From: Treponema sp. | Lineage (GTDB): Bacteria; Spirochaetota; Spirochaetia; Treponematales; Breznakiellaceae | Length of the DNA stretch: 5,703 nt | Direction: 5' to 3' | Assembly (NCBI GenBank): GCA_031268125.1 | Contig: JAIRXT010000098.1 | Location: forward strand, 1 to 5,703 | Part shown: positions 4,901 to 5,703 of the stretch, in pieces | Layout: every line of letters begins with the position of its first letter | How positions within the stretch are numbered: the first letter of the stretch is position 1 | The notes under the pieces: generated by a model | The model's database searches: none | The model's input: the letters and a program-made list of their open reading frames with translations, nothing else | Told to the model about the DNA's origin: nothing | Program-made: the position numbers and the translations under genes

Positions 4901-5703
4901 ATGGCAGACTATAATGCCAGAATACAGGAACTGCATAATCTGAAAATGCAGTTCAACGATGAAAAACTTCGCCGTCTGGGGGGCCACTGGGATACCGATG
5001 ACCACGGGAATATTCCCCTGGACCCGGAGCCGGGCTTTGAGAAAACCGTGGATCCTTCGTGCGGCATGGTGGCCGGCATGGAAGCGGTTACCGCAACCTT
5101 CTCAAGCTGGCTGGACCACCACCCGGTGTTCTTCCACCCGGCCGGCGCCTTTGCCGGATGCTGGATCCGGGAGTCCAAAATCGATTCCGGCTGGCGGCCT
5201 GAACACCGCAATACGGAACTGGAACAGCGGGGCGCACAGTACAACCTGGCTCTGGGAATCCTCTACGGCATGAACCACTGCGGCCCGGATCTCCGCATCG
5301 GCCTGGAACTGGGCTGGGGCGGCCTTCTGGAGAAGATCCGCCGCTTCAGGAAGCTTAATAATCCCCAGGACGCCTCTTTTTACGATGGGGAAGAACGGCT
5401 GGTGGAGGCCGTACAGCGTTACATAGGCCGCCATGTAAGCGCCCTGCGGAAGGCCGCGGCGGAAACCGGCGATGCGGAACTTAAAGCCCATTACACCGCC
5501 ATTGCAGACATTGACCAGTACCTGATCGAAGGAGCGCCGCGGACCCTGCGGGAGGCATTGCAGTGGATAGTCCACTGGCAGGATGTGGACCGGATGTACC
5601 ACAACGGCGGCGCGGGCCAGGAGATCGATACCCTGCTCCAGCCCTACTATGACCAGGACAGGGCAAACGGGCTGCTTGCCTGCGATGACGAAACGGTCTG
5701 GTA
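4901..5703 (+). CDS. Glycyl radical enzyme of the pyruvate formate-lyase superfamily, N-terminal part (cut by window end)
   Basis: The frame is open without a stop from ATG 4901 to the window edge, giving 267 residues of a protein that in this family is usually about 750-900 long. Superfamily landmarks are FYDGEE (160-165) followed by an amphipathic helix, GAPRTLREALQW (211-222), equivalent to the conserved PRTxxEALQ helix, and IDTLLQPYYDQD (242-253), equivalent to the family's D-x-x-L-x-P-[FY]-Y motif. RIGLELGWGGLLEKIRRF (132-149) aligns in position with the conserved helix that is usually D-Y-x-x-x-L-x-x-G-L-x-G-I. The first 130 residues, with HWDTDDHG (29-36) and SCGMVAG (53-59), do not match pyruvate formate-lyase, glycerol/diol dehydratase, choline lyase or the other characterised types I know. 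The catalytic cysteine and the C-terminal glycyl loop are outside the window, so the reaction cannot be assigned. The activase immediately upstream is strong supporting context. The G-tract at 4891-4896 supports the start. Confidence 0.85.
   Translation, partial: MADYNARIQELHNLKMQFNDEKLRRLGGHWDTDDHGNIPLDPEPGFEKTVDPSCGMVAGMEAVTATFSSWLDHHPVFFHPAGAFAGCWIRESKIDSGWRPEHRNTELEQRGAQYNLALGILYGMNHCGPDLRIGLELGWGGLLEKIRRFRKLNNPQDASFYDGEERLVEAVQRYIGRHVSALRKAAAETGDAELKAHYTAIADIDQYLIEGAPRTLREALQWIVHWQDVDRMYHNGGAGQEIDTLLQPYYDQDRANGLLACDDETVW

Noticed and set aside
1..5703. CRISPR array, tRNA or rRNA genes
   Set aside because: No regularly spaced direct repeats, no cloverleaf with a TTC-loop motif, and no rRNA signature stretches were seen on either strand.

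Overview
The window carries five genes of a GC-rich bacterium, probably anaerobic, because it encodes a radical-SAM glycyl-radical activating enzyme and the start of a glycyl radical enzyme; both chemistries are destroyed by oxygen. The lineage cannot be fixed from this sequence. A Treponema-like spirochete or a Clostridia-like anaerobe are my best guesses, from general impression only.

Layout: (i) 37-987, minus strand: a secreted lipoprotein with the DUF4163/DUF3298 (RsiV/PdaC-like) architecture. (ii) 1035-1904, plus strand: a class I SAM-dependent methyltransferase, divergent from the lipoprotein across a 47-bp gap. Neither gene has a clear Shine-Dalgarno sequence, and each has a -10-like hexamer ending exactly 7 nt before its start codon. 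(iii) 2053-3531: glycerol kinase (glpK) with a strong AGGAGG ribosome site and a plausible extended -10 promoter. (iv) 3532-3932: a 401-bp non-coding stretch. It is dominated by a 158-bp imperfect palindrome (3669-3826) with 13-bp terminal inverted repeats, followed by a set of mutually exclusive base-pairings leading into the next start codon. (v) 3933-4859: a glycyl-radical-enzyme activase with the radical-SAM CxxxCxxC and two ferredoxin-type 4Fe-4S motifs. (vi) 4901-5703 and beyond: the N-terminal 267 residues of a divergent pyruvate-formate-lyase-family glycyl radical enzyme, cut by the window edge.

The activase and the glycyl radical enzyme are 41 bp apart on the same strand and almost certainly work as a pair: the activase installs the glycyl radical in the C-terminal domain of its partner, which lies outside this window. 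The substrate is unknown. Glycerol kinase next door makes a C3 polyol substrate thinkable, but the 401-bp gap with a mobile-looking palindrome argues against treating them as one operon. The lipoprotein and the methyltransferase have no evident link to the other genes.

The points most worth following up are the divergent enzyme/activase pair, the 158-bp palindrome, the switch-like leader of the activase, and a glycerol kinase that lacks both known allosteric/phospho-regulatory loops.
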